From positions 806,001-870,000 of the forward strand of contig CAVRGL010000001.1 of assembly GCA_963720735.1 (NCBI GenBank): a DNA stretch of 64,000 nt, read 5' to 3'. The notes under the pieces were generated by a model that was not told the DNA's origin, ran no database searches, and saw only the letters and a program-made list of their open reading frames with translations. Positions 9,495 through 18,013 of this stretch are shown here, piece by piece (position 1 is the first letter of the stretch; each line of letters starts with the position of its first letter). A program made the position numbers and the translations under genes. The DNA comes from JBBRHQ01 sp963720735 (GTDB lineage Bacteria > Actinomycetota > Thermoleophilia > Solirubrobacterales > 70-9).

Positions 9495-9563
9495 CGCCGG
9501 GTCCTGCCGGAGAGGCGACACCTCCGAGTCGGCCCAAACCGACGATCCATAGGATGAGCAGCG

Positions 9564-10691
9564 ATGAGCGCGCGGGTGACGGTACTGGGGGCGGGTTTCG
9601 GCGGCCTGGAGCTGAGCACGATGCTCTCCGAGGTGGCCGGCGAGGCCGTTGATGTCACCCTGATCGACAAGGCCGAGGCATTCGTCTTCGGCTACTCGAA
9701 GCTGGACCTGATGTTCAGAGGCGCAACCCCCGAGCAGGTCCGGCTTCCCTACAGCGAGATCCGAAAGCCGGGTGTCCGTGTGCTGCGCGAAACGATCACC
9801 GCGATCGACCCCGTGGCCCGCCGGGTGAGGACCGACGCGGGCAACCACGAGTCCGACTTCCTCGTCGTCGCGCTCGGCGCCGACTACGACTTCGACGCCA
9901 CCCCCGGCCTGGCCGAGGGGGGTAACGAGTTCTATTCCGTCCCCGGGGCCCAACGGCTGGCCGAGCTCATCCCAACCTTCACGGAAGGTCACGCCCTGAT
10001 CGGGGTCTGCGGCGCGCCCTTCAAGTGCCCGCCGGCGCCGAGCGAGTGCGCTCTGCTTCTCGCCGACGAGCTGACCGCTCGCGGGGTGCGCGAAGCCTGC
10101 CAGATCTCCTTCGTGGTCCCGCTCCCCTCTCCGGTGCCGCCCTCGCCGGAGACCTCGGAGGCCCTGCGCGCGGAGTTCGAGAAGCGCGGGGTCGAGCTGA
10201 TCACCGGCCATCGAGTCAGCGCGATCGACCCTGACCGCTCCGCAGCCATCCTCGACGACGAGACCGTGCTGCCCTTCGACCTCTTCCTCGGCGTGCCGCG
10301 GCATCGGGCGCCGGACGTCGTGATCGAGAGCGGAATGACCGAGGAGGGCTACATCCCGGTCGATCCGGCGACGCTTGCGACCCGCTTCCCCGGCGTCTAC
10401 GCGGTCGGCGACGTCGCCACGGCGGGGGTGCCGAAGGCCGGCGTCTTCGCCGAGGGCGCCGCGCGGATCGTCGCCCAGACCCTGCTCGCCGAGCTCGAAC
10501 TGGGTGATCCGCCCGGCCGCCACCTGGGGCAGGGAACCTGCTACATCGAGTTCGGCGAAGGGCGGGTCGGCAGCGTCGACATCGACTTCCTCTCCGGCCC
10601 CGAGCGCACCGGAACCTTCAACCCACCTTCGCCGGACCTCGTCGCCGAAAAGGAACGGTTCGGCTCCAGCCGGCGACAGCGTTGGTTCTGA
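9564..10691 (+). CDS. Sulfide:quinone-oxidoreductase-like FAD flavoprotein
   Basis: The 375-residue protein opens with the dinucleotide-binding motif VTVLGAGFGGLELSTML, has a second FAD contact at VYAVGDVATAGVPKAGVF, and ends in the aromatic tail (RQRWF) seen in SQR-like enzymes. FKCPPAPSECALLL holds two cysteines seven residues apart in the central region where SQRs place redox cysteines. It most likely oxidises a sulfur compound or NADH and passes electrons to quinone at the membrane face; substrate assignment from sequence alone is weak. The start is ATG with GATGAGCAGCG upstream. It follows the copper oxidase by 70 bp but need not be in its operon. Confidence 0.75.
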   Translation: MSARVTVLGAGFGGLELSTMLSEVAGEAVDVTLIDKAEAFVFGYSKLDLMFRGATPEQVRLPYSEIRKPGVRVLRETITAIDPVARRVRTDAGNHESDFLVVALGADYDFDATPGLAEGGNEFYSVPGAQRLAELIPTFTEGHALIGVCGAPFKCPPAPSECALLLADELTARGVREACQISFVVPLPSPVPPSPETSEALRAEFEKRGVELITGHRVSAIDPDRSAAILDDETVLPFDLFLGVPRHRAPDVVIESGMTEEGYIPVDPATLATRFPGVYAVGDVATAGVPKAGVFAEGAARIVAQTLLAELELGDPPGRHLGQGTCYIEFGEGRVGSVDIDFLSGPERTGTFNPPSPDLVAEKERFGSSRRQRWF

Positions 10692-10743
10692 GCCGAGCGC
10701 GAGAACCTCCCTCGAGCCCAGGCTCAGGGGTTAGACTCTCCCC

Positions 10744-11598
10744 ATGGGAGCGAGAGGTGGGGTCGTCGGCAGGATGGCGCTCCTCAGCGGGATGCTGCTG
10801 GTCGCCGCGCTATGCGCCGCCCAGGGCGCCGATGCCTTCATCTACTGGGCCAACACCGGGACCACGATCGGCCGGGCGCGCGGGAACGGGACCGGCGTCG
10901 ATCAGAGCTTCCTCGCCAGCGGCCAAGCCTGCGGCGTTGCCTTGGACAAGACCCACATCTACTGGACCGGTCATGCCAATGGTGTGCCGGGGAAGGGGAC
11001 GATCGGCCGGGCGAGGCTGGACGGAAGCCACCGTCAGCCGAACTTCATCACAGGCGCCAGCAATCCCTGCGGGTTGGCCGTCAACCGAGGCCACATCTAC
11101 TGGTCCAACACCGTGTCGGCCGGCTGGATCGGGCGCGCCAGGCTCAACGGCTCCCACGTCCAGCGGAAGTTCGTCCGCACCGATGGTTACGCCTGCGGAG
11201 TGGCCGTTGACCGATCCCACCTGTTCTGGGCAAACCGCGATGCGGAAACGATCGGGCGGTCGAAGCTCAACGGCAAGCGGGCAAGCGTGAGGCAGGGATT
11301 CATACGCCACGCCGGAACCGAGCTCTGCGGCGTGGCGGTGAACCGCGCCCACGTCTACTGGGCCGACTTTCAAGCCAACAGCATCGGCCGGGCGGGGAAG
11401 AGCGGCAAGCCGGCCAGCGTCAACAGGAACTTCATCACCGGGGCGAGCCATCCATGCGGTTTGGCGGTCGACCGATCTCACATCTTCTGGGCGAACTCGC
11501 TCACCGGGACGATCGGCCGGGCCAATCTCAACGGCACCGGGATCAACCAGAGCCTCGTGCCGGCCAACATCCCCTGCTGGGTGGCGACGACACGCTAG
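10744..11598 (+). CDS. Secreted YWTD-type beta-propeller repeat protein
   Basis: A signal peptide (MALLSGMLLVAALCAAQGADA) is followed by about six repeats of roughly 42 residues. Each runs as IYWAN or IFWAN, then IGRARLNG, then FITGAS or FV, then PCGLAVDR. This matches the low-density-lipoprotein-receptor YWTD propeller pattern; six blades would close one propeller. No catalytic residues are apparent, and each blade carries one conserved Cys before GVAV/GLAV. Such proteins are extracellular or cell-wall binding modules of unknown partner. It is followed nine bases later by the LigD-type gene. Confidence 0.75.
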   Translation: MGARGGVVGRMALLSGMLLVAALCAAQGADAFIYWANTGTTIGRARGNGTGVDQSFLASGQACGVALDKTHIYWTGHANGVPGKGTIGRARLDGSHRQPNFITGASNPCGLAVNRGHIYWSNTVSAGWIGRARLNGSHVQRKFVRTDGYACGVAVDRSHLFWANRDAETIGRSKLNGKRASVRQGFIRHAGTELCGVAVNRAHVYWADFQANSIGRAGKSGKPASVNRNFITGASHPCGLAVDRSHIFWANSLTGTIGRANLNGTGINQSLVPANIPCWVATTR

Positions 11599-11607
11599 AA
11601 CTCCGGC

Positions 11608-12675
11608 GTGAGCGCGGCCGAGGCGACGACCGTCGATGCCGGGGGGCGCGAACTGCGCATCTCCAACCCCGATCGCGTCATCTTCCCGACGACCGAGCGC
11701 TCGGGCGAGCTGACCAAGCTCGATGTCGTCGAGTACTACCTCGCCGTCGAGGACGGCATCATGGGCGCGCTGGAGCGGCGCCCGACGACGCTGGAGCGCT
11801 GGCCGAAGGGCGTACACCCGGGGATCGTCCTCTCGACGCGCGAGAAAGGCGGTGGCGACGCCTTCTTTCAAAAGCGCATCCCGCGCGGGGCTCCGGACTA
11901 CGTGCAGACCGCCCGGATCGAGTTCCCGTCGGGTCGTCACGCGGATGAGATCTGTCCCACCGAGGTGGCCGTTGTCGGGTGGGCTGCCCAGATGGGCACC
12001 ATCACATTTCATCCGTGGCCGGTTCGCAGCGACGATGTCGACCACCCGGACGAGCTGCGTATCGACCTCGACCCGCAGCCGGGCACGGACTTCGCCGACG
12101 CCATCCGCGTCGCCGCAGAAGCACACGTTCTACTGGAGGAGCTCGGCTACACCGGTTTCCCGAAGACCTCGGGCGGCCGGGGCCTGCACATATACGTCCG
12201 GATCGCGCCTCGCTGGACGTTCACCGACGTCCGCCACGCCGCGATCGCCTTCGGGCGGGAGCTGGAGCGGCGTCTGCCGGACCAGGTGACGACGAAGTGG
12301 TGGAAGGAGGAGCGGGGCGAGCGCATCTTCGTCGACTACAACCAGAACGCACGCGATCGCACCATCGCCTCGGCCTACAGCGTCAGGCCCAAGCCCGGCG
12401 CGCCGGTGTCCGCACCGCTCGCCTGGGACGAGATCGCCGAAGTCGCGCCCGAGGACTTCACGGTGGAGACGATGCCGGCGCGCTTCGCAGAGGTGGGCGA
12501 CCGCCACGCGGCAATCGACGAGGAAGCCCACTCGCTGCAGCCGCTGCTGGACATCTACGAGGGCGAGGCGGCCGAGGGAGAAGCCGACATGCCCTACCCG
12601 CCCGACTATCCGAAGATGCCGGGAGAGCCGAAGCGGGTTCAGCCCTCGCGCGACCGTGACCGGCGGCGGTCATGA
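11608..12675 (+). CDS. LigD-type polymerase/primase domain protein (stand-alone PolDom)
   Basis: The 355 residues cover the archaeo-eukaryotic-primase-like polymerase domain of LigD. NPDRVIFPTT opens it, then come ELRIDLDPQPG (metal-binding DxD), FPKTSGGRGLHIYVRI (the SGGRGxH nucleotide site) and FVDYNQNARDRTIASAYSVRP. Neither the ATP-ligase nor the nuclease domain is attached, and no Ku gene lies in the window. In family terms it extends primers with rNTPs or dNTPs during end-joining repair. It starts at GTG 11608. The last 40 residues are Pro/acid-rich and probably unstructured. Confidence 0.88.
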   Translation: MSAAEATTVDAGGRELRISNPDRVIFPTTERSGELTKLDVVEYYLAVEDGIMGALERRPTTLERWPKGVHPGIVLSTREKGGGDAFFQKRIPRGAPDYVQTARIEFPSGRHADEICPTEVAVVGWAAQMGTITFHPWPVRSDDVDHPDELRIDLDPQPGTDFADAIRVAAEAHVLLEELGYTGFPKTSGGRGLHIYVRIAPRWTFTDVRHAAIAFGRELERRLPDQVTTKWWKEERGERIFVDYNQNARDRTIASAYSVRPKPGAPVSAPLAWDEIAEVAPEDFTVETMPARFAEVGDRHAAIDEEAHSLQPLLDIYEGEAAEGEADMPYPPDYPKMPGEPKRVQPSRDRDRRRS

Positions 12676-12759
12676 CTCTCTGGGCCCAGGGATCCATTGA
12701 GGTTCTCTTTATGGGCGGTGCTAGCGTGCCCGGGGTCGTCTCTCCCGGGGGTCCCGCTC

Positions 12760-13749
12760 ATGCTCACCTACCTTCAAGCGATCGTCATCGCCCTCATCCA
12801 GGGGGTGACCGAGCTGTTCCCGGTCTCGAGCCTCGGGCACTCGGTGCTCGTCCCGGCCTGGTTCGGCGGCAGCTGGCAGACGCTCGTCACCCAGTCCTCG
12901 CAGGGGCACAGCGAGTCCTCCTTCTACCTCGCCTTCCTCGTCGCGCTTCACGTCGCCACCGCGCTCGCACTGCTCTGGTTCTTCCGGACCGACTGGGTCC
13001 GGATCGTCGCCGGATTCTGCCGCAGCCTCGCGCGCGCTGTGCGGGAGCGTCGCTTCAGCGTCGAGGACAGCGACGAGCGACTGGCATGGCTGATCGTCGT
13101 GGCGACCATCCCGGTGGGGCTCACGGGAGTGTCCTTCGAGCACGTCTTCCGCACCGCGCTGGCCAAGCCCGTGGCCGCGAGCCTCTTCCTGATCGCAAAC
13201 GGGCTGATCCTCCTGGCCGGGGACCGCTTCGCCCGCGAGCACCAGAGGCGCGGGATCCACGGCCCGGCCGGGCCTTTGGAGCCGGAGGCCCCAGCTCCGA
13301 CGCTGAAGGTCACCGGGGGACGCTCCGGGGCTGACGTGGCAGAGGCATTCGCCTCGGATGTCCGGATCTCGCGGCTCCCCTTCCTCGATTCGCTGTTCAT
13401 CGGAGCGCTGCAGATCCTCGCCCTGTTCGCCGGCATCAGCCGCTCGGGTGTGACGATGGTCGGAGGACTGTGGCGTGGACTCGACCATGAGGACGCGGCG
13501 CGCTTCGCATTCCTACTGGCCACCCCGGTGATCCTCGCGGCCGGCGTGCTCAAGGTGCCCAGCCTCTTCGGCTCGGCCGGCCAGCACATTCACGGCCAGG
13601 TCATCGTCGGTATGGCGATAACCGGCCTCGCGGCCTACTTCTCGGTCCGCTTCCTCGTCCGGTACTTCGAGAACCACAGCCTGCGGCCATTCGCCCTCTA
13701 CTGCCTGATCTTCGGGGGCGTCAGCCTGGTGCGGTTCGCGGCATTCTGA
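12760..13749 (+). CDS. uppP: Undecaprenyl-diphosphate phosphatase
   Basis: An integral membrane phosphatase that recycles undecaprenyl diphosphate to the lipid carrier for peptidoglycan and polysaccharide export. ATG 12760 gives 329 residues beginning MLTYLQAIVIALIQGVTELFPVSSLGHSVL, the BacA/UppP signature (cut here at its core E-x3-P-V-S-S-x-G-H). The second signature is GISRSGVTMVGGLWRGL followed by ARFAFLLATPVILAAG. A hydrophilic insert of about 50 residues sits between TM blocks near residues 165-215. The start 63 bases upstream (12697) lacks family support. Confidence 0.9.
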   Translation: MLTYLQAIVIALIQGVTELFPVSSLGHSVLVPAWFGGSWQTLVTQSSQGHSESSFYLAFLVALHVATALALLWFFRTDWVRIVAGFCRSLARAVRERRFSVEDSDERLAWLIVVATIPVGLTGVSFEHVFRTALAKPVAASLFLIANGLILLAGDRFAREHQRRGIHGPAGPLEPEAPAPTLKVTGGRSGADVAEAFASDVRISRLPFLDSLFIGALQILALFAGISRSGVTMVGGLWRGLDHEDAARFAFLLATPVILAAGVLKVPSLFGSAGQHIHGQVIVGMAITGLAAYFSVRFLVRYFENHSLRPFALYCLIFGGVSLVRFAAF

Positions 13750-13767
13750 GATCGACACGGCCGGCGC

Positions 13768-14631
13768 TCATGGCGACTGCGGGAGCTTGGCCGCTCCACG
13801 GGCGGTGACCGGGGCGGACGGGGGCGGCACAACCGGCCCGATGTCCCCGTCCGGCGCCTCGTCGAGGTCGATGATCACGGGGGCGTGATCGCTCGGGCCG
13901 CTGCCCTTGCGGGCCTGGCGGTCCACCCAGGCCGCCCGGACGCGGTCGGCGATCGGCGCACCGGCCAGGACGAGATCAATGCGCATGCCAAGGTCCCGGT
14001 GGAACATTCCCGCCCGGTAGTCCCAGTAGGTGAACACCCGCTCGCCCGGCCAGCGCTCGCGCACAACGTCATGCAGGCCGAGCGCTCCCAGCTCGGCCAG
14101 CGCCTCGCGCTCGGGGGGAGTCACATGGGTCTGCCCGACGTAGGCGTCCGGATCGAACACATCTTCGTCGGTCGGCGCGACGTTCATGTCGCCGCATACG
14201 ACCGTCGCCTCGGGGCCTGCGGCAACGGCATCCCGCAGTGCCGCGAGCCAGGCGAGCTTGTATTCGTAGTGCTCCGAGCCCGGCTCGCGCCCGTTCGGAA
14301 CGTACACCGAGAGGACCTTGATCCCGCCACAGGTGGCGGACACCGCGCGCGCCTCGGGATGCGGGAAGCCCGGCGCGCCGGCGAGCCCCGATTCGACGTC
14401 CTCGAGTCCGGCCCGCGAGAGGATCGCAACCCCGTTCCAGGTCGCCTCGCCGTGGACCGCGACGGCGTACCCGCGGTCGGCGAGCTCGTCGCCGAGCAGA
14501 TCGACGAACGCCTCGTCGGCGAGCTTGGTCTCCTGCAAGCAGACGACGTCCGGTTGGCGTTCATCCAGCCAGGGCAGGAGTCGGGGCACCCGCTGCTTGA
14601 CCGAGTTGACGTTCCAGGTCGCTATCCGCAC
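13768..14631 (-). CDS. xthA: Exodeoxyribonuclease III (AP endonuclease)
   Basis: A 287-residue EEP-fold nuclease for base-excision repair. It opens MRIATWNVNSVKQR, then shows VVCLQETKL (metal-binding Glu), VYVPNGREPGSEHYEYKLAW, CGDMNVAPTDEDVFDP and the C-terminal SDHAPVIIDL catalytic His. Length is slightly above the usual 255-270 because of a Pro/Ala-rich tail of about 25 residues. It lies convergent to uppP with 18 bp between the two stops. Confidence 0.92.
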   Translation of the reverse strand: MRIATWNVNSVKQRVPRLLPWLDERQPDVVCLQETKLADEAFVDLLGDELADRGYAVAVHGEATWNGVAILSRAGLEDVESGLAGAPGFPHPEARAVSATCGGIKVLSVYVPNGREPGSEHYEYKLAWLAALRDAVAAGPEATVVCGDMNVAPTDEDVFDPDAYVGQTHVTPPEREALAELGALGLHDVVRERWPGERVFTYWDYRAGMFHRDLGMRIDLVLAGAPIADRVRAAWVDRQARKGSGPSDHAPVIIDLDEAPDGDIGPVVPPPSAPVTARGAAKLPQSP

Positions 14632-14797
14632 GGACCCACGCTAGCGGCAGTTCATTGGAGTGGAGCCGGTTCGCACTGCGACCTTGGCCCGCCCGGCAGC
14701 CACGTCGCTGGGACCCAGTTCGTAGCGGACGACGACCTTAGAGCGGGCGGGCCCATAGGCTGCGACGCATGGCAAGCCCCAGACCCGTCCCTCCCCG

Positions 14798-15520
14798 GTG
14801 AGCGAGGGACCCGAAGCTTCCGGTCCGCCGCCCGAGCTGCTGGAGCTGATCGGAAACCTTGCGAGGTTTCACCGCGAGCACGAGAAGTTCTACTCCCAGG
14901 CGCCGCTTGGCCAGGCACAGGAGGTGCAGGCCGTCTCGCGAATCCTCCTGTCTCTGGGGGCCCGTTGGAGCGAGGTAGAGCCTCAGCGGCAGCCATTGCC
15001 AAGCCCCTATGCGGGCGCCGAGGACCTGAACGCGCCCGGCTTGATTGCCGAAAGCGGCGTCCTCTTCATGGAGGGTGAGGCGGAGCCGGCGGAGATCACG
15101 CGCATCAAGCGGGGCCTCGAAACGCTGGCAGACGACCTGGAGGAGACGGGTAAGTGGCTCACGGAGGCAATGGAGCAGTCGTGGCGCATCGCAGGCGCCC
15201 TTGCCCAATACCCGGAGCTCTCCGATGTCCTTGGAGAGCGCCACCGGATCATCGCCAACGATTCCCTCTGCGCGCAAATGCAGCTACTGGCTTCCCGCCT
15301 CCTACGCCGTGCGCTGGACCTGATCGAGGCCATCGATTTCAGCTCGCCGGCGGTCCGTGCTGACATCGGCGGGGCGCGAAACAACTCCGGATACCTCTAT
15401 TCCGCCTCCGAGCTGCTCGCTCGGGCCGCTGATCTGATTGCAGAGTCGGCGGCGCTCGTCCATGACAATGAGCGGCGCTGGCGGGTCTTCGGGGAGCGCG
15501 TGCGAAGCCTGGTCGGTTAG
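14798..15520 (+). CDS. Hypothetical alpha-helical protein
   Basis: The 240 residues start at GTG (VSEGPEAS). I do not recognise the family. The protein looks almost entirely helical and soluble, with an N-terminal segment (PPELLELIGNLARFHREHEKFYS), a central helix pair (LETLADDLEETGKWLTEAMEQSW) and a C-terminal helix rich in Ala/Leu (ASELLARAADLIAESAALVH). No signal peptide, TM segment or metal motif is seen. It stands alone between the divergent xthA and the ApbE operon. Confidence 0.6.
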   Translation: MSEGPEASGPPPELLELIGNLARFHREHEKFYSQAPLGQAQEVQAVSRILLSLGARWSEVEPQRQPLPSPYAGAEDLNAPGLIAESGVLFMEGEAEPAEITRIKRGLETLADDLEETGKWLTEAMEQSWRIAGALAQYPELSDVLGERHRIIANDSLCAQMQLLASRLLRRALDLIEAIDFSSPAVRADIGGARNNSGYLYSASELLARAADLIAESAALVHDNERRWRVFGERVRSLVG

Positions 15521-15628
15521 TTCGCGAGGACCTTCAAGTGATCCCGATCGGGGCGATCGAAGGTGAGAGTTTTCTCACAGCTCTCTTATCAGCGACTTAG
15601 CCTGGGCACCTAGTTTCGGCGGCGAGCC

Positions 15629-15988
15629 ATGGATTCGTTCGGACAGCCACGGCCGGATTCGCGTGGATCCGATGGCCGCATCGTCGCCCGCGACCGGGGC
15701 CTACGGAGGGTCTCGGCGCTCACAAGGGCACTGATCGTTGCCGCCATCGCGGCGGTTGGAGCGATCGCAGGGCTGATCTCGCAGGCGGCCAAACCGAGCT
15801 CGTCGGCCGCTCTGACCCAGGTTCGGAAAGGAACTCCCTCGCCGTCCGAGCGCAAGGTCCCGCCGCGAGCCGGGCTCCCGGCTCCCTCGGCCGGGCTCGA
15901 CAGCTCCGCGAGCACCTCGCTTGCGCCTCCGCCCGCTCCTCCAGCACCGACGGCCGCTCCCCCGGTGGTCGTCTCCAGCGGTTCCTAG
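15629..15988 (+). CDS. Small membrane-anchored Pro/Ser-rich protein, first gene of the ApbE operon
   Basis: A 119-residue protein with one TM segment (ALIVAAIAAVGAIAGLISQAA, shown only in part as ALIVAAIAAVGAIAG) after a basic N-terminus, then about 65 residues of low-complexity Pro/Ala/Ser that should lie outside the membrane. Its stop is two bases before the apbE GTG, so it is co-transcribed. I see no [ST]-G-A-[ST] flavinylation motif, heme site or cysteine. It may be a spacer or tether for the extracytosolic redox partners. The function is unknown. Confidence 0.6.
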   Translation: MDSFGQPRPDSRGSDGRIVARDRGLRRVSALTRALIVAAIAAVGAIAGLISQAAKPSSSAALTQVRKGTPSPSERKVPPRAGLPAPSAGLDSSASTSLAPPPAPPAPTAAPPVVVSSGS

Positions 15989-15990
15989 CC

Positions 15991-16908
15991 GTGGACGGGA
16001 AGGCCTCCTTCAGGGCTCTCGGAACCAGTGCTGAACTCGTCCTCTCCGGGCCGGGCCAGCTCGGCAGAGCGCAGACGATTCTCGAGTACGAGTTGGACCG
16101 AATCGACCGCGCCTGCAGCCGCTTCCGCGACGACTCCGAACTGAGCCGGCTGAATCAGGCCGGGGGCAGGGCAATCAAGGTCAGTGAGCTTTTCGCGACC
16201 GCTGTTGGCTCGGCGCTCCGCGCCGCCCGGCTGACGGACGGCGCCGTCGATCCAACCGTCGGCGGCGCCCTGCGGGCGATCGGATACGACCGCGACTTCG
16301 ACGCCGTCCGACACCGAACACCCGGTCCTGTTTCGGGCGCTGTCGTACCCGGCTGGCGCGTTGTCGAGATCGATCCAACCGCGCGCACGGTGCGGATTCC
16401 CAGCGGAGTCGTCCTCGACCTCGGCGCGACGGCGAAGGCGCTCGCGGCGGATCGCGGCGCCCAGCGCATCCATGAGGAACTGGGATGCGGGGTCCTTGTC
16501 AGCCTCGGCGGCGACATCTCTACGGCCGGCGCAGTCCCCGAGGGCGGCTGGATCGTCGGCATCTGCGAAGACGCCGCCACCGATCCCGATTGCCGCGAGG
16601 TGCAGAAGGTCAGCCTTGGTTCTGGCGCCCTTGCAACCTCTAGTACCGAGCTGCGGCGCTGGGCGGGACCCGACGGAGAGCGGCACCACATCATCGACCC
16701 CAGGCTCGGCCGCAGCGCGGGTGTGGGCTGGCGCACCGCAAGCGTCGCCGCAGCCACCTGTCTCGACGCAAACACCGCAAGCACGGCGGCAATCGTTCGC
16801 CCCGAAACGGCGCCTGGGTGGCTCGAGTCCCGGGGGCTTCCTGCCCGTCTCGTCGATCAGCGGGGTGAGGTCAGGACGATCGCCGGATGGCCCACCGGGG
16901 AAGGGTGA
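15991..16908 (+). CDS. apbE: FAD:protein FMN transferase
   Basis: A 305-residue ApbE-family enzyme that covalently attaches FMN to Ser/Thr of extracytosolic flavoproteins using FAD and Mg2+. Visible motifs are ELDRIDRACSRFRDDSELSRLN, VVLDLGATAKALAADRGA, VSLGGDISTAG (flavin-binding Gly-Gly-Asp) and HHIIDPRLGRSA with the following TASVAAATCLDANTAST. I see no signal peptide or lipobox, although many ApbE proteins are exported lipoproteins, so its location is uncertain. The GTG start at 15991 lies right after the upstream stop. The neighbours supply the redox chain, but the flavinylated target protein is not obvious. Confidence 0.88.
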   Translation: MDGKASFRALGTSAELVLSGPGQLGRAQTILEYELDRIDRACSRFRDDSELSRLNQAGGRAIKVSELFATAVGSALRAARLTDGAVDPTVGGALRAIGYDRDFDAVRHRTPGPVSGAVVPGWRVVEIDPTARTVRIPSGVVLDLGATAKALAADRGAQRIHEELGCGVLVSLGGDISTAGAVPEGGWIVGICEDAATDPDCREVQKVSLGSGALATSSTELRRWAGPDGERHHIIDPRLGRSAGVGWRTASVAAATCLDANTASTAAIVRPETAPGWLESRGLPARLVDQRGEVRTIAGWPTGEG

Positions 16909-16918
16909 GCGTCGTTCG

Positions 16919-18013
16919 GTGATTTCGCTTCCCCTTGGAGTCACCCCGAGCTCGTACTGGTTCCTGACCCGCGGGGCCGGGGTCATCACGCTGGTCTTGC
17001 TGAGCACGGCAATGGTGCTCGGCATCCTCGACGTCACGCGGATCAGCGGCGAGCGCTGGCCACGATTCGTGATCGACCGCATGCACCGAAACGTCTCGCT
17101 GCTGGCTCTCGTCGTCCTCGCCCTACACATCGTCACCACGCTTGCCGACGGCTTCGCTCCGATCGGGATCAAGGACGCGGTCATCCCCTTCGGCTCCGCA
17201 TACCGGCCGCTTTGGCTCGGAATGGGTGCGCTTGCATTCGACCTGCTGCTGGCCGTGACCATCACCAGCGTCGTCCGCGCCCGGCTTGGATACGGCGCCT
17301 GGCGGGCCGTTCATTGGGCCGCCTATGCGTGCTGGCCGCTGGCGATCGCCCACGGAATCGGGACTGGAAGCGACGGCGCCCACCTCTGGATGCTGGTCCT
17401 GACCGGCCTCTGTGCGGGTGCCGTTCTCGGCGCGACCGCCTGGCGGACTGCCTCCGCAGCGGGCATCGAGGACCGCCACCGCAGCGTGGCGCTGTTGACA
17501 ATCGCGGCGGCCCCGGTCGCGCTCGCCACATTGGTGATCGCGGGGCCGCTCGCCGGGGGCTGGGCGCGACGGGCCGGCACTCCTCAATCCTTGATCAGGG
17601 CCGCGCATCCGGTCCTGACCGCCGCCCGTGGGTCGAAAAAGCTCCCGCAGTTGCGGGTTCCCTTTTCGGCGAAGCTGAACGGCAGCCTGCTGCAGAGTCA
17701 TGTCTCCGCCAGCGGACTGATCGGGATCGACATCCCGATGAAGCTGAGCGGGAGCGCGAGCGGCACGCTCGGCATCCGCATCGTGGGCGAGCCCTTGAGC
17801 GACGGTGGCGTCTCGATGTCGCAGAGCACCGTGACCCTGGGCCCTCCGGGGCGACCCACCCTCTACACGGGGCGTGTCACCAGCCTCCAGGGAACGCATC
17901 TGAGCGCATCTGTGACCGGCGCAAACGGCAAAGCGGTGAGCCTTCAAATCATCATCACGATCGACCAGGTCAATAGGACCGTCTCCGGCTCCGTCCGGGG
18001 ATCGACCGCATGA
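16919..18013 (+). CDS. Ferric-reductase-like transmembrane heme protein with extracytosolic C-terminal domain
   Basis: The 364 residues begin at GTG 16919 (VISLPLGVTPSSYWFLTRGAG), just after the apbE stop. Six or so TM helices hold candidate heme ligands in the ferric reductase pattern: His in IDRMHRNVSLLALVVLALH and in AVHWAAYACWPLAIAHGIG. After a final TM helix near residue 220, about 135 residues of Gly/Ser-rich beta sequence follow (LRVPFSAKLNGSLL to the end) and would face the outside. No FAD/NAD domain is fused, so electrons must come from other subunits, plausibly the next two genes. The stop overlaps the next ATG (ATGA). Confidence 0.8.
   Translation: MISLPLGVTPSSYWFLTRGAGVITLVLLSTAMVLGILDVTRISGERWPRFVIDRMHRNVSLLALVVLALHIVTTLADGFAPIGIKDAVIPFGSAYRPLWLGMGALAFDLLLAVTITSVVRARLGYGAWRAVHWAAYACWPLAIAHGIGTGSDGAHLWMLVLTGLCAGAVLGATAWRTASAAGIEDRHRSVALLTIAAAPVALATLVIAGPLAGGWARRAGTPQSLIRAAHPVLTAARGSKKLPQLRVPFSAKLNGSLLQSHVSASGLIGIDIPMKLSGSASGTLGIRIVGEPLSDGGVSMSQSTVTLGPPGRPTLYTGRVTSLQGTHLSASVTGANGKAVSLQIIITIDQVNRTVSGSVRGSTA

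Noticed and set aside
8568..10523. 651-codon minus-strand open frame opposite the copper oxidase and flavoprotein
   Set aside because: It spans two real genes and the gap between them and shows no protein motif.
10810..12126. 438-codon minus-strand open frame opposite the YWTD and LigD-type genes
   Set aside because: Its repeats mirror the YWTD repeats on the other strand; no independent coding evidence.
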